A stretch of DNA of 64,000 nucleotides from Athripsodes cinereus (GCA_947579605.1 OX388329.1:27608299-27672298); one strand, 5' to 3'. Shown: positions 1 to 13,570, numbered from the stretch's first letter. Translations and numbers: made by a program. The notes: a model not told the origin generated them from the letters alone.

Positions 1-1435
1 GAGGGTCTAATAATATACTGAAAGATAAATATTTTGTGGCGAACCTGATAGTTGAATGTAAAAATAAACGAAACACACGACATATAAATTAATAAGGTCA
101 GCTACGATATTAGGTTCTTTGAAAATAAATACATTTCTTTCAAGTGTTTCTACAAGACGAAGGATTCGGCTGTCTTTTACATAGATACAAGAAAGTTGCC
201 GGTAAACCAAATTCCTTTAATTTCACAGCTTCAATACGACGCAACGTTTCTATTGAGAATTAGGGCACATTTCCAAGTGTCAAACTTGATCTAATTTAAT
301 TTGCTAGTCTCTCCTTCCTGTTTTCTACTTCATCCGAAAGAATATAACAAAAGAAATTTCACTTCATACTAAACGGTATAAAACAGTTGATAACTGATGA
401 GAGATCTTAGATAGAACAGTAATTATTAATTATATCCCAAGTGTGGGACGATATTTTATAATACATCTTCAAAACATAATATTATACAATACCTATATTA
501 CAAGCGTTACTTTAAAATAAATACAATTAAATAATGCACGATGCATTTGTAATAATATAGATAACAAAAAAAAAACGGAGATAAAAATATAAAGTAAATG
601 TTGATAATAACTCTACAACAAACCAATCGATTGTTTATTTCACGATGTGCAGTCGGTACTTGCTGAGATACGATATAAGTAACACTACAATATGGAAAAG
701 ATAAAAAAAATTATGTGTGGGCATTACTTGAAACAGATAAGTGTTATAAAATTGTGCGGCAATATGAAAAAACAATACAGACATTATTTATGTTTAAAAT
801 GAAAGATAAAACAGGATGAATGTGGAGTCATTAGAATAAATGATAAAGAATTATTCATATACTGTGCAAAAAAGGTAATCACATTTAAGAGATATGTTGT
901 CAAAAGAATCATAATATAGTTTTTTGGTGGGTTAATAGGAGAACATAAACGAGAAAGGTAAGTAGCCTTGGTCTGCCATGAATGGCCATATAAAATGAGA
1001 ACTCGATTGATGTGCAGAGTTGATTCGCACTTACACACTGTTATCGTAGATGGAACTACGCATGTTGCAACGCAAGAAGATTTAAAATTATGCTTTGTAT
1101 TTCATGAAAGAAGAATTTAAAATCTTATTAACTTGGCTGAATCAATTAGAATTCTAAGAATGGAAATTCAGGCTCAATGGATCGCATTGTCAAACATCAC
1201 GAATATTAATGAATGAAAGAAGATAAACAATCCTAAAGATCCAATACGTACGCGACCGAATTGTCCTATTAAATTAACTCATTTGATGCACCTTAATCCG
1301 TTAACATACGCGACAGGTAATAATAATATTCATAAGTATAAATACTATTATCTCAAATACATAGGTCAATCAGTACTATAAATAGCAACATAAGAAGATA
1401 ATACATACAGTCCAACTTTGTTTTGATTTTATCCA
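1..1435. other. AT-rich non-coding sequence
   Basis: No gene, RNA or clear repeat seen. The small open frames are AT-driven and lack motifs. Confidence 0.6.
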
Positions 1436-1780
1436 TTCATTGGATCAGTCTGCAACGAGTTTGGATTTATTCTCCATTTCTCCCTATTTTCTGCCAGTCT
1501 CTTTAATTCTACTACGTATGTGTTACAGTTCATGTCCTTCCTCCCTATCCATATAGATGTCTTTTCATCGGCCTCTACCATTTCTGCCATCGGTTATGCT
1601 CTCTACAATGGTGGATAGCAGGCATGGATACCTGATGTTGTGGGCAATGTATATTGCCCGTTGTTTGCTGATCTTTTTAACTCCACGACGGTGACGAGCT
1701 GGCCTGAGTACCTGATGTTGTGGCCAATCCAGTATGCTAATTGTAAGCTATTTTTTTAAAGGAGTTGACAACTTTCGCCT
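1436..1780 (-). pseudogene. Decayed LINE C-terminal fragment
   Basis: Minus strand with frameshifts: GRGR, KDMNCNTY, ELKRLAENREKWR, then the family end, with upstream HNIRYP-type sequence. Two imperfect copies of TACCTGATGTTGTGG (about 1637 and 1708) lie in its upstream part. Confidence 0.6.
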
Positions 1781-2796
1781 GTCCTGAACGGTTATCATAA
1801 GTAAATATTCTTATAATTAACGTTTGCTTTCACACAAATGTTTACTGTTATAACGAGCTCGTTTCACGACGATAGCGTTTAAAAACATATTTCAAACGAA
1901 CACTTGACAACAAATTGTACTGCTTTTCAAATTCTCATTTTTTTCGCAATGTATCTTAATCATATAGTTCCTAAGACACCTTACACGTAACGAATCAGAC
2001 AAAAAATAAAAAATGTCATCCAGCAAAACAGTTGAATTGATCTCCTGCACAATCTTGATAAATGCACATTGGAGATTTCATGAATCCATCGATCATATAT
2101 ATTTATTTATTTTTACTTTTACACGGCAAAGCCTTTTACATGTTGAACAAAAAAAAAATAGTAACAATTTGACAGACGAAGACATATTTAGTAACAGCTA
2201 CAGTTTCATGCATATAAATTGATGAAAATAAGATATATGTATATGTATTTTGAAATAAAACTATGTAATGTATATTGATTAACTGCTTCTGTGTCTGAAA
2301 TAAAGTAAAATAACAAGTAATGAGCAAATTCAGTAGGTCTCTTCAATCCCATCACAACCGAGTTCGACTGTATTAACGTTATATATAAACGCATACCTAC
2401 ATACAAACGACTTAATGTATGTATGTATTAGTAATAGTAGTAATCGTAGTAGTAGATGGGAGTGGTGGGGATAGAAGACCTTCTACATGCGTGTCAAGGC
2501 TGTTTAAAATGGTGTCACTGTGATAAAAATGTTATATAGCAGCAACATATTATTTATAAAACAGTGTGTATATGCAATATTAATAATAATAATATGTACT
2601 ATATGTTTTATATGTAATACGTACGTACATATAAAACAAAAACACTGTGTGAGAAAATCGGTCAAGGTGACAAAATATAAATAATAATAATACATATCGT
2701 GAATATACCAAAGTGCTAATATATAGTACACTGTCATTACACGTAATATGTGCCAATCCATACTGTATAAATTAACTTATCTTTTTTTCTCTTCTC
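1781..2796. other. AT-rich non-coding sequence
   Basis: Several overlapping short open frames, none with a recognisable domain. A GTAGTAGTAG-type run lies near 2440. Confidence 0.6.
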
Positions 2797-2989
2797 ATTT
2801 TGCATAATTGGAGAATTATTGCGATCACCTATACGTACAGAAGACCCGACCAGGTGCAGAACGAAATAGCCGAGAACATGTCAAAAGGATATTTTGCATA
2901 ATTGGAGAATTGCAATCCCCTATGTACCTACTAAAGAAGACCCGATAAAGTGGAGAGTGAAATAGCTGAGAACATGTACGGATATTTTT
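2797..2989. repeat. Imperfect tandem duplication, about 95 bp x 2
   Basis: TTTGCATAATTGGAGAATT, GAAGACCCGA and AATAGC(C/T)GAGAACATG occur in both halves (2799-2891 and 2893-2989) with about 80% identity. Confidence 0.75.
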
Positions 2990-3544
2990 AATAATCGGGT
3001 TTGGGAACGCTGCTGAAAACTAGTGCCTATTTTATAACATTAAATGAAGCCGTCAAGTTATAAAAAGTATGTGTTAATGTTAATACACGTCTCGTATTAT
3101 TAACACACACTTTTATTAATAGTAGGTACTTTGTATAGTATTAATAGGACATAGTAAGTTACGATCCTGATAACGTACAAAAACCCTTAATAGAGTAAAA
3201 AGTAACCTTAATTCCAATATTGAATTAAACTTAATGTGTACTAATACAAAGAATAATGCTTCTTTTGTTCAATACTGTTATACACCTGTAAGTTTCTCAA
3301 AATAACTAAAAAGCTTGAAAGATCACGAAAACTTCTCTAGCAAAGGCTACATTTCCTGAACATAATAATTATAAATAAATAATTACTTTCTTCTCGTCTA
3401 ACTGAAAACGTCAAAATGGCCAATATCCATTAATAATAACAACAAATCGTAAACAGGGACCAAATTGTAGTTTTTTTTGTACCCATATTTTGGTGAATTT
3501 ATGTATATTTTTTCATAAATTTTCGGACACTTCAATTGAGATCT
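2990..3544. other. AT-rich non-coding sequence
   Basis: Contains GTGTTAATGTTAATAC and TTATTAACACACAC near 3070-3110, a weak inverted repeat. Nothing else seen. Confidence 0.5.
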
Positions 3545-3706
3545 TATTTTAAAGATATATCTGGGTTTTTGTCACAAACCCATAAGGTTGTAATCTTATA
3601 CACCTCTCACAATGAGCTAAAATCTTGTGTCGCGAAAGGGGTGTTTACTGGTACCTGGGATCGAACCACAGTCCTCATTTTCACGGCTACCGACGAATTT
3701 AGATAA
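3545..3706 (-). repeat. tRNA-like SINE (family 2)
   Basis: Minus strand: TTCGTCGGTAGCCGTGAAAA, B box GTGGTTCGATCCCAG, GTGTTTACACCCC-like segment, GCGACACAAGAT, then GTGTATAAGATTAC. Shares this order with the copy near 30.8 kb. Confidence 0.6.
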
Positions 3707-4365
3707 ATCTGTTTAGATAATTTTTCAATCAAAATCAAACCTAAACCATCAAAAAGAGTTCAAATATGGTACATTTTCACATTTATCTTGCATATTTCAG
3801 GATTATTTCTATGCAATACTTAACCGTACCATAGATAAAACATGTAGGTGTGCAAACGTAAGACAAACAGGTGTATCTATGGCAGTTGTACGCTCATTGA
3901 CAACCAACAAGTCTTCTGTAGTAGTATTAGTACAGTTAGTAGTAGTACACGTTCGCGTTACGAGAATTGGGTCAGAACGTTCAGAAGGATACAATGAAAT
4001 CAGGTTACACGTTATATTTTAATAATACTGAGAAGTACCTACGTATGTAACGTGCTAAGAATATAACATCTATAGACAAGAAGAATGCTTGGAATTTTCT
4101 TTTTTCTTTTGATAAAATTACCTTCGTGATGACGTCAATACATAGTATATGAGATGCCTCGCAAACGAGTGGAAAATAGAATATAATAGAAAATGCTATA
4201 GATACCTGTCATAGTATAAAAAAAAAAACAGTTTGTTGCTTGATTCTGGTGATTTGGAAAATATCAACGGGTTCGATAATACAATTATACTTTACTATAA
4301 TGTGTAACAATGAAATTTTACTATTATGTGTGATTATACAGAAAAATGTTTTTATTTATTTTATT
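3707..4365. other. AT-rich non-coding sequence
   Basis: No supported feature. A short open frame at 3809-3994 is Thr-rich because of ATT/AGT runs. Confidence 0.55.
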
Positions 4366-4470
4366 TCTTCATTCTTTCTTGTACATTGATTAGAAACAAT
4401 TGCAAAGAAGGTATGCATTTAAATTAGATACAATCAATATATAGAGAGCGAGTTTTAAGAATTTCCGAGA
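4366..4470 (-). repeat. Decayed CR1-like LINE 3' end
   Basis: The plus strand TTCTTGTACATTGATTAG ... ACAATCAATATATAGAGAGC, GAGTTTTAAG parallels the 26.4-26.5 kb copy, but the hairpin has decayed. Confidence 0.5.
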
Positions 4471-4890
4471 AATACCATTTGAGAATCATATTAAACGTTT
4501 TTTTGGTCTTAGGTTTATAAAAGAAAAGATCGAGTTTACAAAATGTAAGATAATTAAGCCAGCTAGTTTTACTCCTAATTTAACGCAAATTTAATTGAAA
4601 TAATCATTCAATGAATTTTGAATCAAATTTAACACATTGATTCTAGGATAGTATTTTAATTCGAAATAAAATTCATATGAATAAAATTGTACACAGTTCT
4701 ATAATATTTTCATGTACACACACACACAAATTATTTTTTTCTAAGTATCAATACTTAATACCACAGAAACATAATTATTATGTATTCTTGAAAGATGCTA
4801 AGCTATGACACGTAAACGAGGGATTCTGGAGAATCTGCTTTTCACAGTTGAATATTAACAATACTTCGTAGAAGCACATTCAGCTACAAC

Positions 4891-5130
4891 ACATCTTCCA
4901 GAAAAGGTTATACCTACTTAGATTTATAATACATCTTCCAGAAAAGGTTATACCTACTTAGATTTATAATACATCTTCCAGAAAAGGTTATACCTACTTA
5001 GATTTATAATACATCTTCCAGAAAAGGTTATACCTACTTAGATTTATAATACATCTTCCAGAAAAGGTTATACCTACTTAGATTTATAATACATCTTCCA
5101 GAAAAGGTTATACCTACTTAGATTTATAAT
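4891..5130. repeat. 40-bp minisatellite, six perfect copies
   Basis: The unit begins ACATCTTCCAGAAAAGG and ends GATTTATAAT, with period 40 at 4891, 4931, 4971, 5011, 5051 and 5091, all identical. No open frame runs through it and no inverted repeat is evident in the unit. Confidence 0.95.
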
Positions 5131-5289
5131 AATATATTTGGCGTACATAAATTCAATACCAGTATTCAATAAATATTTTAAGAATCAAAATATCAAACGA
5201 AAATATAATAAAATAAAAAACTTGACAACACGACATCATAATAAGTTTTTCTAATAACCATATATCAACATTTTTCTTTTCAAAGATGT

Positions 5290-5405
5290 CAACATAATAT
5301 AATATCACACATTATTTTGGTTAGCTGGAAAATTTTGTCTGGAGGTATAATAAGCTCGCCAATTGCTCACGATTTTTTTGATCAATGAAGCGTTATTATG
5401 TTAAA
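5290..5405 (+). repeat. CR1-like LINE 3' end (plus strand)
   Basis: GGTTAGCTGGAAAATTTTG ... ATAATAAGCTCGCCAATTG ... TTTGATCAATGAAGCGTTAT. It matches the copy at 6.3 kb and is the reverse complement type of the hairpin motif listed at 26.5, 36.2, 48.3 and 56.2 kb. Confidence 0.65.
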
Positions 5406-6139
5406 CGAATTTTTCGCATTTAGCTGGATTTTCAGACTGTGCAAACTCCCTTTTGTATGAAACAGGAAAGATGTCCCGATGCTTACGAATCGGCTTAGGC
5501 TGGTTTCTTAAAGTGTTGTTGTTGTTGTTATTATTATTGTACTTATATTGAGTCTTTAAAAAGTTTATCATAAACAAATAATTTATGACTAAAAACATGC
5601 TTTCTACAACAACATTTCCAACAGCTCGGTAGGACCGTATTTCACAATACATGTCATGAAAGCAGGTCGATCAGGCTTCAGAATTTCACAACGTTGAGGA
5701 AAGAGATTTTTCATCTGGGATCTCCAGAGACGTTTTAAATAAAGATGTGTTACTGTTCTCCTGCGGGAAGCGTTGAATGGCGAATAACTGAATAATTCAT
5801 AACGATGTCTTCAAATAAACTTCAAATTTTAATGGATGCATTTGAAAAGGCATTGATAAGTGCATAACATTGTGCGAATTATTTGCATTATAACACTGCC
5901 ATAATAATATAACATAAGTACTTACTTATTACTATAGATCGCATTAGTTGCACTTGACCCAAATACAAACTGAAGCTAAGTTCTAGTCATAATAATGGAG
6001 TAGATACATGCAATAATTTATAATAGGTATAGGTACATCTCTATGCATAATGCATTTGAAGTAGTAAGGTCGAAGAAAATTCTAGAAATATTATTTTATA
6101 TATAATAGAACACATTACCGACTAGAGTATTATTATATC
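5406..6139. other. AT-rich non-coding sequence
   Basis: Contains a (GTT/ATT)n run near 5515-5540. No gene seen. Confidence 0.55.
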
Positions 6140-6265
6140 TAACTACACCCTCACACCGTGTTACAAGCGGGGTAGGCAGAGAGAACGTTTTTAGACTTTT
6201 CGTTACATACTTTTTGCGATTCCTCTACATTCATACACTTTCTCGCACACGCACGCCAATTTCTC
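6140..6265 (-). pseudogene. Decayed copy of the same LINE, 3' end
   Basis: The plus strand reads CACCCTCACACCGTG...GGGGTAGGCAGAGAGAACG, recognisably the 3' terminal coding sequence of the 27.5-kb LINE on the minus strand, with many substitutions. Confidence 0.65.
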
Positions 6266-6300
6266 AGTCTGACACGAAATTAATACATTGTTCATCATTA

Positions 6301-6420
6301 TGAACTGTCAACACAATATCACACATTATATTGGTTGGCTGGAAGATATTGCCCCCAGGCAATAAGCTCACCAATTGGTCATGATCTTATTTGATCAATA
6401 AAGTGTTATTTTTATTACTA
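6301..6420 (+). repeat. CR1-like LINE 3' end (plus strand)
   Basis: GGTTGGCTGGAAGATATTGC CCCCA GGCAATAAGCTCACC forms the small hairpin, followed by TTTGATCAATAAAGTGTTAT, which contains an AATAAA. Confidence 0.7.
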
Positions 6421-6520
6421 ATACCTATCTTGAGTTTTTTACGAAAGCAATGACATCTTTTCCCTTTAAACCTGTTAAGGTAGTCGGCTGAGTTTGGTAT
6501 TTGGGTGTCAATCTAAATTC

Positions 6521-6695
6521 TCAAGGATGGCCGTGTGTTGAGTAATACAAATCGACGTGCGTGCATGAGAAATTACATGAATATAGAAGCAAAAGAAGTA
6601 TGTGTGAACAGATCTATAAGGCGTTCCGTTCTTTCTGCCTACCCCACTTGGGATACGGCATAAGGGTGTAAATAGACGATACAATACACAGCATA
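6521..6695 (+). pseudogene. Decayed copy of the same LINE, 3' end, plus strand
   Basis: It translates to RVLSNTNRRACMRNYMNIE, then RSVLSAYPTWDTA and TAA, matching the C-terminus of the 27.5-kb copy. It is opposite in orientation to the copy 250 bases upstream. Confidence 0.75.
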
Positions 6696-7204
6696 AAACT
6701 GAGCATCAAAAGTACAATATTATGTTGTATCAAAACTTTAATATACAGTAGATGCGGTATGAATCACTCCTACAATACATAACCATACAAATATTCTATA
6801 CACGACCTTGTCTCTATTATAAAATATAATGAGATATACTACTACATATATGTTTTATATTATTTAAATACTTTTTATAATATACATATATTGCTATATA
6901 TAGCTTGTTACTAAATAACAATAATATTAATAAATTATGTATATCTATATCTCTCAATACTATGTATACTTACAACTCATAATATTGTGTAGGTACAATA
7001 ATAATATATTAATGTGATGCAAGTTTACGTAGTGACCTACTTTTAACAATTTTTTTTAGTCAAATTTAACTAATGAAATAATACATTTACATATATTACC
7101 ACTGCTTTTGTATGCATTGAGCACATATTATTATCACATACTAATATATGTAATCTATTTATCTACACAATCACAGCGTATTCCACAAATGTGTGTGTAT
7201 ATAT
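6696..7204. other. Very AT-rich sequence
   Basis: TATATA-rich with ATAATA runs; nothing recognisable. Confidence 0.55.
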
Positions 7205-7440
7205 GTACGTCGGGTGATTTATTCGACTCCGTTTAATGGAGTATCTATCTCAAGGGCGAGGGGAACTGTGCTTTAAGAACGATGTCTTCAATTTGCTCCT
7301 GAATGTTGCAATTGATTGATTTAAGAATATCCTCGGAATGTCGATTCCAGACGACGGGTCCTGCGATACCAAAAGCCCTGTCATAGAAGGATGACTTGTC
7401 TCTGTTTATCTCGACCAGCATATTGGTGGATGGCAAAAAG
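7205..7440 (-). pseudogene. CR1-like LINE C-terminus and 3' end
   Basis: Minus strand: MLVEINRDKSSFYDRAFGIA, GPVVWNRHSEDIL, then a short tail to TGA. The RAF.(V/I)AGP..WN block marks the C-terminus of CR1/L2-like LINEs. Upstream coding is missing. Confidence 0.7.
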
Positions 7441-8328
7441 AAGACAAACTGTACTTTCCGTACGTGAATTATAGATCCATTGACAACTCGACTCGTGGAG
7501 GACGAAGTGAAAGAGTGTTAATAAATTTTAAAACACTGTCGAAATTTTATCCATAATATTAATGTATGTAATCAATAGATAATTAAACCCCTGATAAATA
7601 GACAATGTTGATGTCCTAATTCCTGCATTCTCGCCACTTTTACATATAAAATCACCCTTTTTGAACATCCCTTGTGTTCCTTCAAAAACTTAGCATAGAT
7701 TATACAATGTAGGTTACAATAATAAATATTAATTCTTGATGATTCTTCTTAAAGTTTATTCCTCTAGCAAAGACTAGTTTATTCAATTCTTTAGTTTTAA
7801 GTAACTTTTGCTCTGACGATGCCGCAATCAAAAGCGCTCGGCAATAAGTTTTTATTATACATGTATTTAAACATTGATTGATTAAACACACAATTGTCAT
7901 AGCGACAATAGTAACAGGAAAAATGGGACCTTACATTTTTAAATTTATACCACAGTATTCCTAAAGGACTTGCATATTTCAATCGTGCCACAAAAAGCAC
8001 GATATGAATGCTTTCTTACATGCGGTGATTCCATAGATTATCACGATTGTACGAGATGCCGTGTTCGTAGATTAATACACCGATGGGTGTCTCAAATAAG
8101 TTCATTTTAAGCCAATGATACTTACGTGCATTATTGTATGAACTATAATATAATGCGAGTACATGAAAAGCAGTGAAATAAAATATTTTATACGAGTTTC
8201 ACTATTGCACCACGGTTATAATATAACTTCGACTGTAGGTATAATATAGTTTATAATACACTATATACATTATATTATTGTACATACCTACTGACTATGC
8301 TGTGAAGTAAACATATAGACTATTTGTA
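7441..8328. other. AT-rich non-coding sequence
   Basis: Nothing supported. Confidence 0.55.
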
Positions 8329-8330
8329 TA

Positions 8331-8902
8331 ATTGAATCAGTCATTTGAGAAACAACAAAAATCAGGTTTTTAGCGAAAATGTTTTTTTTGTGTCCTTTTT
8401 CTTGAAACGCACGTTATTTCAATTAGAAACCACGTATTTTTTTTACCTATTTGATACAAATTGAGCTGAGTAACTTGGCCAGTCAATAGAAAAACAACAC
8501 AAGTCAGTGACTAATGTTGTAACTACACTAAATTTTTTCGTGTCGATTCACAGCTGACACTTAATACCAACCACTAACGTGGGTGAAAATGATGAAAAAT
8601 AGTGATGTTTGGTTGTTTAATAAATAATCTTGGATGAAAATGTTGATTTTTATTCCCTGAAATGGTGTTCATTTGAGAAACAACATAAGTCAAAGGTTTT
8701 ATTTAGATTAACAAATTAATATACAAATAAAATATTTTGACGTAAATTAAAGATTTATAATAAAAGAATACACTGTAAGTAACATTTTGATTTGAGAAAA
8801 ATATCAACGTTTCATTCAAAATTTTATAACAAACAGTTTTTTGTGATTTCCGAAAAGTTTGTATTGACTGACTTATGTTGTTTCTCAAATGACCGATTCA
8901 AT
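8331..8902. mobile_element. Non-autonomous TIR element with TA target duplication
   Basis: Ends ATTGAATCAGTCATTTGAG (8331) and CTCAAATGACCGATTCAAT (to 8902) are near-perfect inverted repeats of about 34 bp, flanked by TA at 8329-8330 and 8903-8904. Related motifs (CATTTGAGAAACAACATAAG near 8669; AGAAAAACAACACAAGTCAG near 8486) lie inside. No transposase. TA target use suggests Tc1/mariner mobilisation (inference). Confidence 0.8.
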
Positions 8903-8904
8903 TA

Positions 8905-10002
8905 TTACTGAAATAAAACACACGGTATGTAATAATATACGCATGTCTAAAAAAAAAAAGAACGTTTTTGTTGTACGTACGTACATATAGTATAGTACAC
9001 TGTGACCCACTTTTGTAAGGAAAATTCATTTATTTGACATTACTTACTTATGTATCCACAACGTATTAATAAGTATAAAAGACAATTCCGATTGAAATGT
9101 ATTTTTTTTAATCCAATTTTCGAATTGTACCTAATAGCTATTTGTTCAATGAGTGAATTTTAACGATTTTTTTTCAACACCCTTGTAACATTTTAACGTT
9201 TATCTAAAATTATGATTTTGTATAGAATTAATTGTCAATAATGCATAAATAAATACTAAGTATAAGAAAAAACTACTAAACTATCAGCGCATATTCCATA
9301 AGTGGAGTAGTCAACGCACTTACTGCACGTTGGGAACAAAAAGAGAATGCAAAAAATAACAAACTATATTTATGCCAATTAAGTTAGGTACCTATTTTTA
9401 TTGCATTCCTATGACACTCACTGTTTTGACATAGGAACCATGAATTGTAAGAAAGCATCTCCTGAGCCTTGTATTGGATTGAAAATAATGACATTCTTTT
9501 TGTACAGCAACCATAATTTAACAATATTTAAACAATAATCTATGAAGATTCATCCATAGTACCATTGTCTCCCAACAAATTTACTTACTTTAATGTACAT
9601 TTTTACAAAGTAAAAACATATCATTATATACTTAGTATATAACAGTATAAATATATAACATTACATCCCCAAATTATTTAAAACTGCAAAATTCAGTAAA
9701 GAAAAATAAAACCAATAATGTTTTTTATACAATTTTAATGATATTATTAAGTAGGATCTACTTATCATTACATAACTATTGCGTTTCAAGATGAACTATC
9801 TCCATTGCAGGTGTTATCTAGATGACACACTTAGATAAAATTCAACAACATATTATATGCGAAAAGTAGATAAATAATGATAATAACATCGAATGAATCG
9901 ACTACTCGACAAAGCGAGTATAGGTTACATTCGTTAGCGCCTAGCTAGTGACGATGACGACCAACTCGTGAACCAATCGGTTTAAATAACATAACATGTA
10001 CA
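8905..10002. other. AT-rich non-coding sequence
   Basis: A weak resemblance to the R1 repeat core (CATATTCCATAAGTGGAGTA, near 9290-9310) is the only signal. Confidence 0.5.
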
Positions 10003-10225
10003 GATAATAATTCACACAGATCGAGTAACTCCCAAAACTAAGATATGAATCTTATATTATGGGTACTAACACGACAATAAACTTACATATATATTATATT
10101 CAATGCCTGTAAACATACATGTAGCACCCAGAACAATATTTGAATTCTTTATTTTGCCTTGGTTGAGAATCGAACTCAATACTTCATGACTCAAAGGCGA
10201 GAGCGATAACTCTTAAGCCACAAAA
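10003..10225 (-). repeat. tRNA-derived SINE (family 1)
   Basis: Minus strand: head GGCTTAAGAGTTATCGCTC with an A-box-like segment, B-box-like GAGTTCGATTC, then GTTCTGGGTG in the body and tail TTAGTACCCATAATATAAG ... GATCTGTGTGAATT. The head resembles a tRNA internal promoter, but the cloverleaf is not maintained. Confidence 0.7.
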
Positions 10226-13200
10226 ATAGTTATTACAAAACATGAAATATTATAAAACTGAGTATGTAGGTAAAAAAATATTATTACATTTATTGATTGA
10301 GTTGATGTTTGTTTTGTAAAACCTCATATTAAAATAAGCAAAGAAACACAAATGGTTTAAGTTTTACTCTTTTTAATAATACACTGACCTAGTTTCGGCT
10401 CACTGCATTGTAGTTCTTTACATAAAAAATACCAATTGATTGAATAAAATATCTTCGAAAGGTATAGAGGAAAAATTAGATTTATCGACTTGATATACGC
10501 GAAATATTAAATATATCCTTTATTTCATAATGTCAAGAAATTCAAGAGTATTGAACAAAATATATACTGAGCTACATCTTTTTTGATTTCCTGGTTCAAT
10601 ATTTTATACCTATATATATTTTTTTTCTCAATATCTGTATGTTTCATATATCTCATGTTTCAAGCAATTTTAATTTTAAAAAATATGTTTAAACGTTATA
10701 ATTCTAAGCTTCGTTGTTATTATACAAGACACAATTTACTAGATAACTAAAATACTCTAGTACAAAATATGTATGAAACTGAAACTGTCAAATTAGTTCG
10801 TGGGGCGCACCACCAGAGGGCACGGGTTTCGCTTTATAAGCGTATTATCGAGTACCAAATAATGTGTTCTTGCTCAGACCGTTGTTGCTAAAGTATAAGT
10901 AATAATATGGCACATCTAGCAACCAACTGATGTTTAGTAATACAACTTTAAAGTCGTTGCCTCATACAACGCTGATGTGTTACGAGATATTATTACTCGT
11001 GGAAGGTGTGCGCTCAACTGAACTTGCGCAACGACGCCAGCCAACACACAACAGAGATGCGCAAAGTGTGTTGCGCGAACGAATTTACAGCGAAACAAAT
11101 AAATCATAAAAACATCGACCAAAAAGGAAAATAAAGAGAAATACACGAAAAAATAATAACATCGGTTCGATAAAACAAATTAACAATATCGATTAAAGAA
11201 AAACGATCAATTATCGTTTCGAATACCAAAAACAAATAATAACGACACGATAAATAAATAAATATAATATGGATCGGTATGAAAAACAAAAGAATCGATT
11301 GAATTAAAAAGTTTTTCAGATTGATAAAATATTTAATTAAGTTAATTACTCGAAGACTGGTTACAAGCTTTTTTGTTGAATCATTCGAAAAGTTGGGACA
11401 TATTAAATCGAAAATGGGTCACATTTGAAGTAGATACTTTTAATTTTGGAGTTTTGTACGTATAAATTTGTTTTATTTGTAGGTCACGATAATCTAAATT
11501 GGACGCTTACATGTATTTCACATAAGCGCTGTAATTTAAAAACGGAAAAGTACAATTAATGCTTAATCATAATATATACGTATAAATTAAGTAGCGTACA
11601 AACAGTATTCAAAATCACAACAAAAAATATAGGTAAAGGATTACTTGTAACCAAAATCACGAAATCGTTACGTATATTATTCTTCATATGACCCAATTAG
11701 CAAATGATTGACATCAAACTGTGTGTTCAACCGTCTAACCTAAAAACTTGCTTATTGATGTCAAGTTCGCCAAGCTATACAAGCGAATGTAAGTCAATGG
11801 TATGTATTTATAATAGTATATCAATCTAAAAGATAATTACTTTTATCTATATAATATTAAGTTCGCCACACACAGCGACAACAATTTGTCGTAATTAGAA
11901 CAAGATAGCGATAACATCAAATGAAAAGATGATATACCGTTATAGTATTTCGGTCATTCCAAATTTTGACCGGTAAATTGTCGACTGCGACAAAAATAGG
12001 TCAATTCAAAGTAAGAGATGCGGTTTTCATCGATTGACAAGATCTTCCTATATAACAAAAAAGTAAAACAATACAAAAAAAGCAATTAACCGCTTATAAT
12101 AAACATCAAACGATGCCAGATTGACCCTTTACCCTATTCAATAATAAAAAAAAAACGTGAAGTATTATATTCGAAACGCTGGCCAAAAAATACCTGTAAC
12201 TTTAGAATGTCACAATTCTACCATTTTCCTTTCCAAATCAGTTATAGGACAAAATTAATAAATTTTCTTTAGAATTGACGGTTAATATGTCAAAAATCGT
12301 CATTAATTAGAGCGGCATGCATTTTTGAAATTTGGGAGATGGGAGACGAAAGAAAAAAGTTTGACAACATTTTATGCCGCGAAACGTGTAGAGTAATTTA
12401 GTGTAGTAGTCATAATAGTGGCAGTAGTAATATGGATAACTATGCGGCAATGTTTTAAAGCGCTGTGTTGTTACAATAGTAAGCTACGAAATAATGTGTA
12501 AGTACGTATCCATTATTACTTACCTACATATTATTATTACACTATAAAGTTATACTGGGCTGAACTTATGTTCAGACTCTACTGCGAAATTTGCATTGCC
12601 GATCAAAAGTTATTCGGACTAGCTATGTATCAAGATTGTTGCATTTAATGAAAAAAATATTACTTTTGCAAACATAGTCCACTTTGAAGTGGAAACAATG
12701 TGAGGGAAATAGAAGAACAGTAGGACGTAAATAAAAACTGAAAAAGTTGTTCAAATAAAGCGGTGCGGGTTTGTGACGACCGAAATCGAAAAAGCATAGC
12801 AAAGTTTTTGAGATATAATAATATGCTGTTACACTTTTATCAAGCAAAATTTTCCTCGGCAGGGGAGGAAGGTTAGCAGCAATGTATATTTTATAAAAAT
12901 ATGATAGTTTAAGTGTCAAAAATATCTTTAATTGAGAATGTATGAACCATCTTGAAATAGAGAATGAATTAGTATATCATGACGTCATCACTGAGCTGGA
13001 AAGTTGCACCGCTTAAAAGAGTAAAACACGCTTAAATAAATGTACAAATGCAATTTCAGTGTTTAACGGGAATAAGAAATTCATGAGATACAAAATTAAG
13101 TAGCTACTTATAGGTATATTAAGGAAAACAATAAATCTTTCACTAATATTTAAAACAAAACGAGGCGAGAGCAAATTCATAGACTGTACAAAGCCATTGT

Positions 13201-13570
13201 ATATTATGTTACTTTGTACGAAGTGTAGATAGATACTACTGTAGTTTGTTTTGAACTAGGCACCGCGCGCAAGTACAATACACAAATATAGGTCATGTGC
13301 GTTTATACATTATTTGTATTTAATACGTAGAGAGAACTAACAAAACATACCATGGTGTAATAGCTAGTTGAAATTGTTGCTACGTACATATTACGTTGTT
13401 TAGTTTTGCTTGAAATGACACCGTGAGTAAGTGCGTTTGTATTGCTGTATAAAGGCAATTTTGTTGGAGATAAGATACAAAACACTACAAACACTTGTAC
13501 GTAGGTGGTGTATCGCAGATTTTACTTGTCTGCACACTACAAATCTTATTTTCCTTAAATGTGTAAAGGC
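10226..13570. other. Non-coding sequence with one GC-richer patch
   Basis: The interval 10795-11095 has more G+C and CpG (GGGGCGCACCACC, TTGCGCAACGACGCC) than its surroundings and could be a regulatory element or unrecognised repeat. No gene is seen in the rest. Confidence 0.45.

Noticed and set aside
4891..5130. CRISPR-like array
   Set aside because: Head-to-tail repeats without variable spacers in a eukaryotic context; a minisatellite.
10934..11289. Two overlapping short minus-strand frames near the GC-rich patch
   Set aside because: No motif; they reflect composition, and no splice context was convincing.
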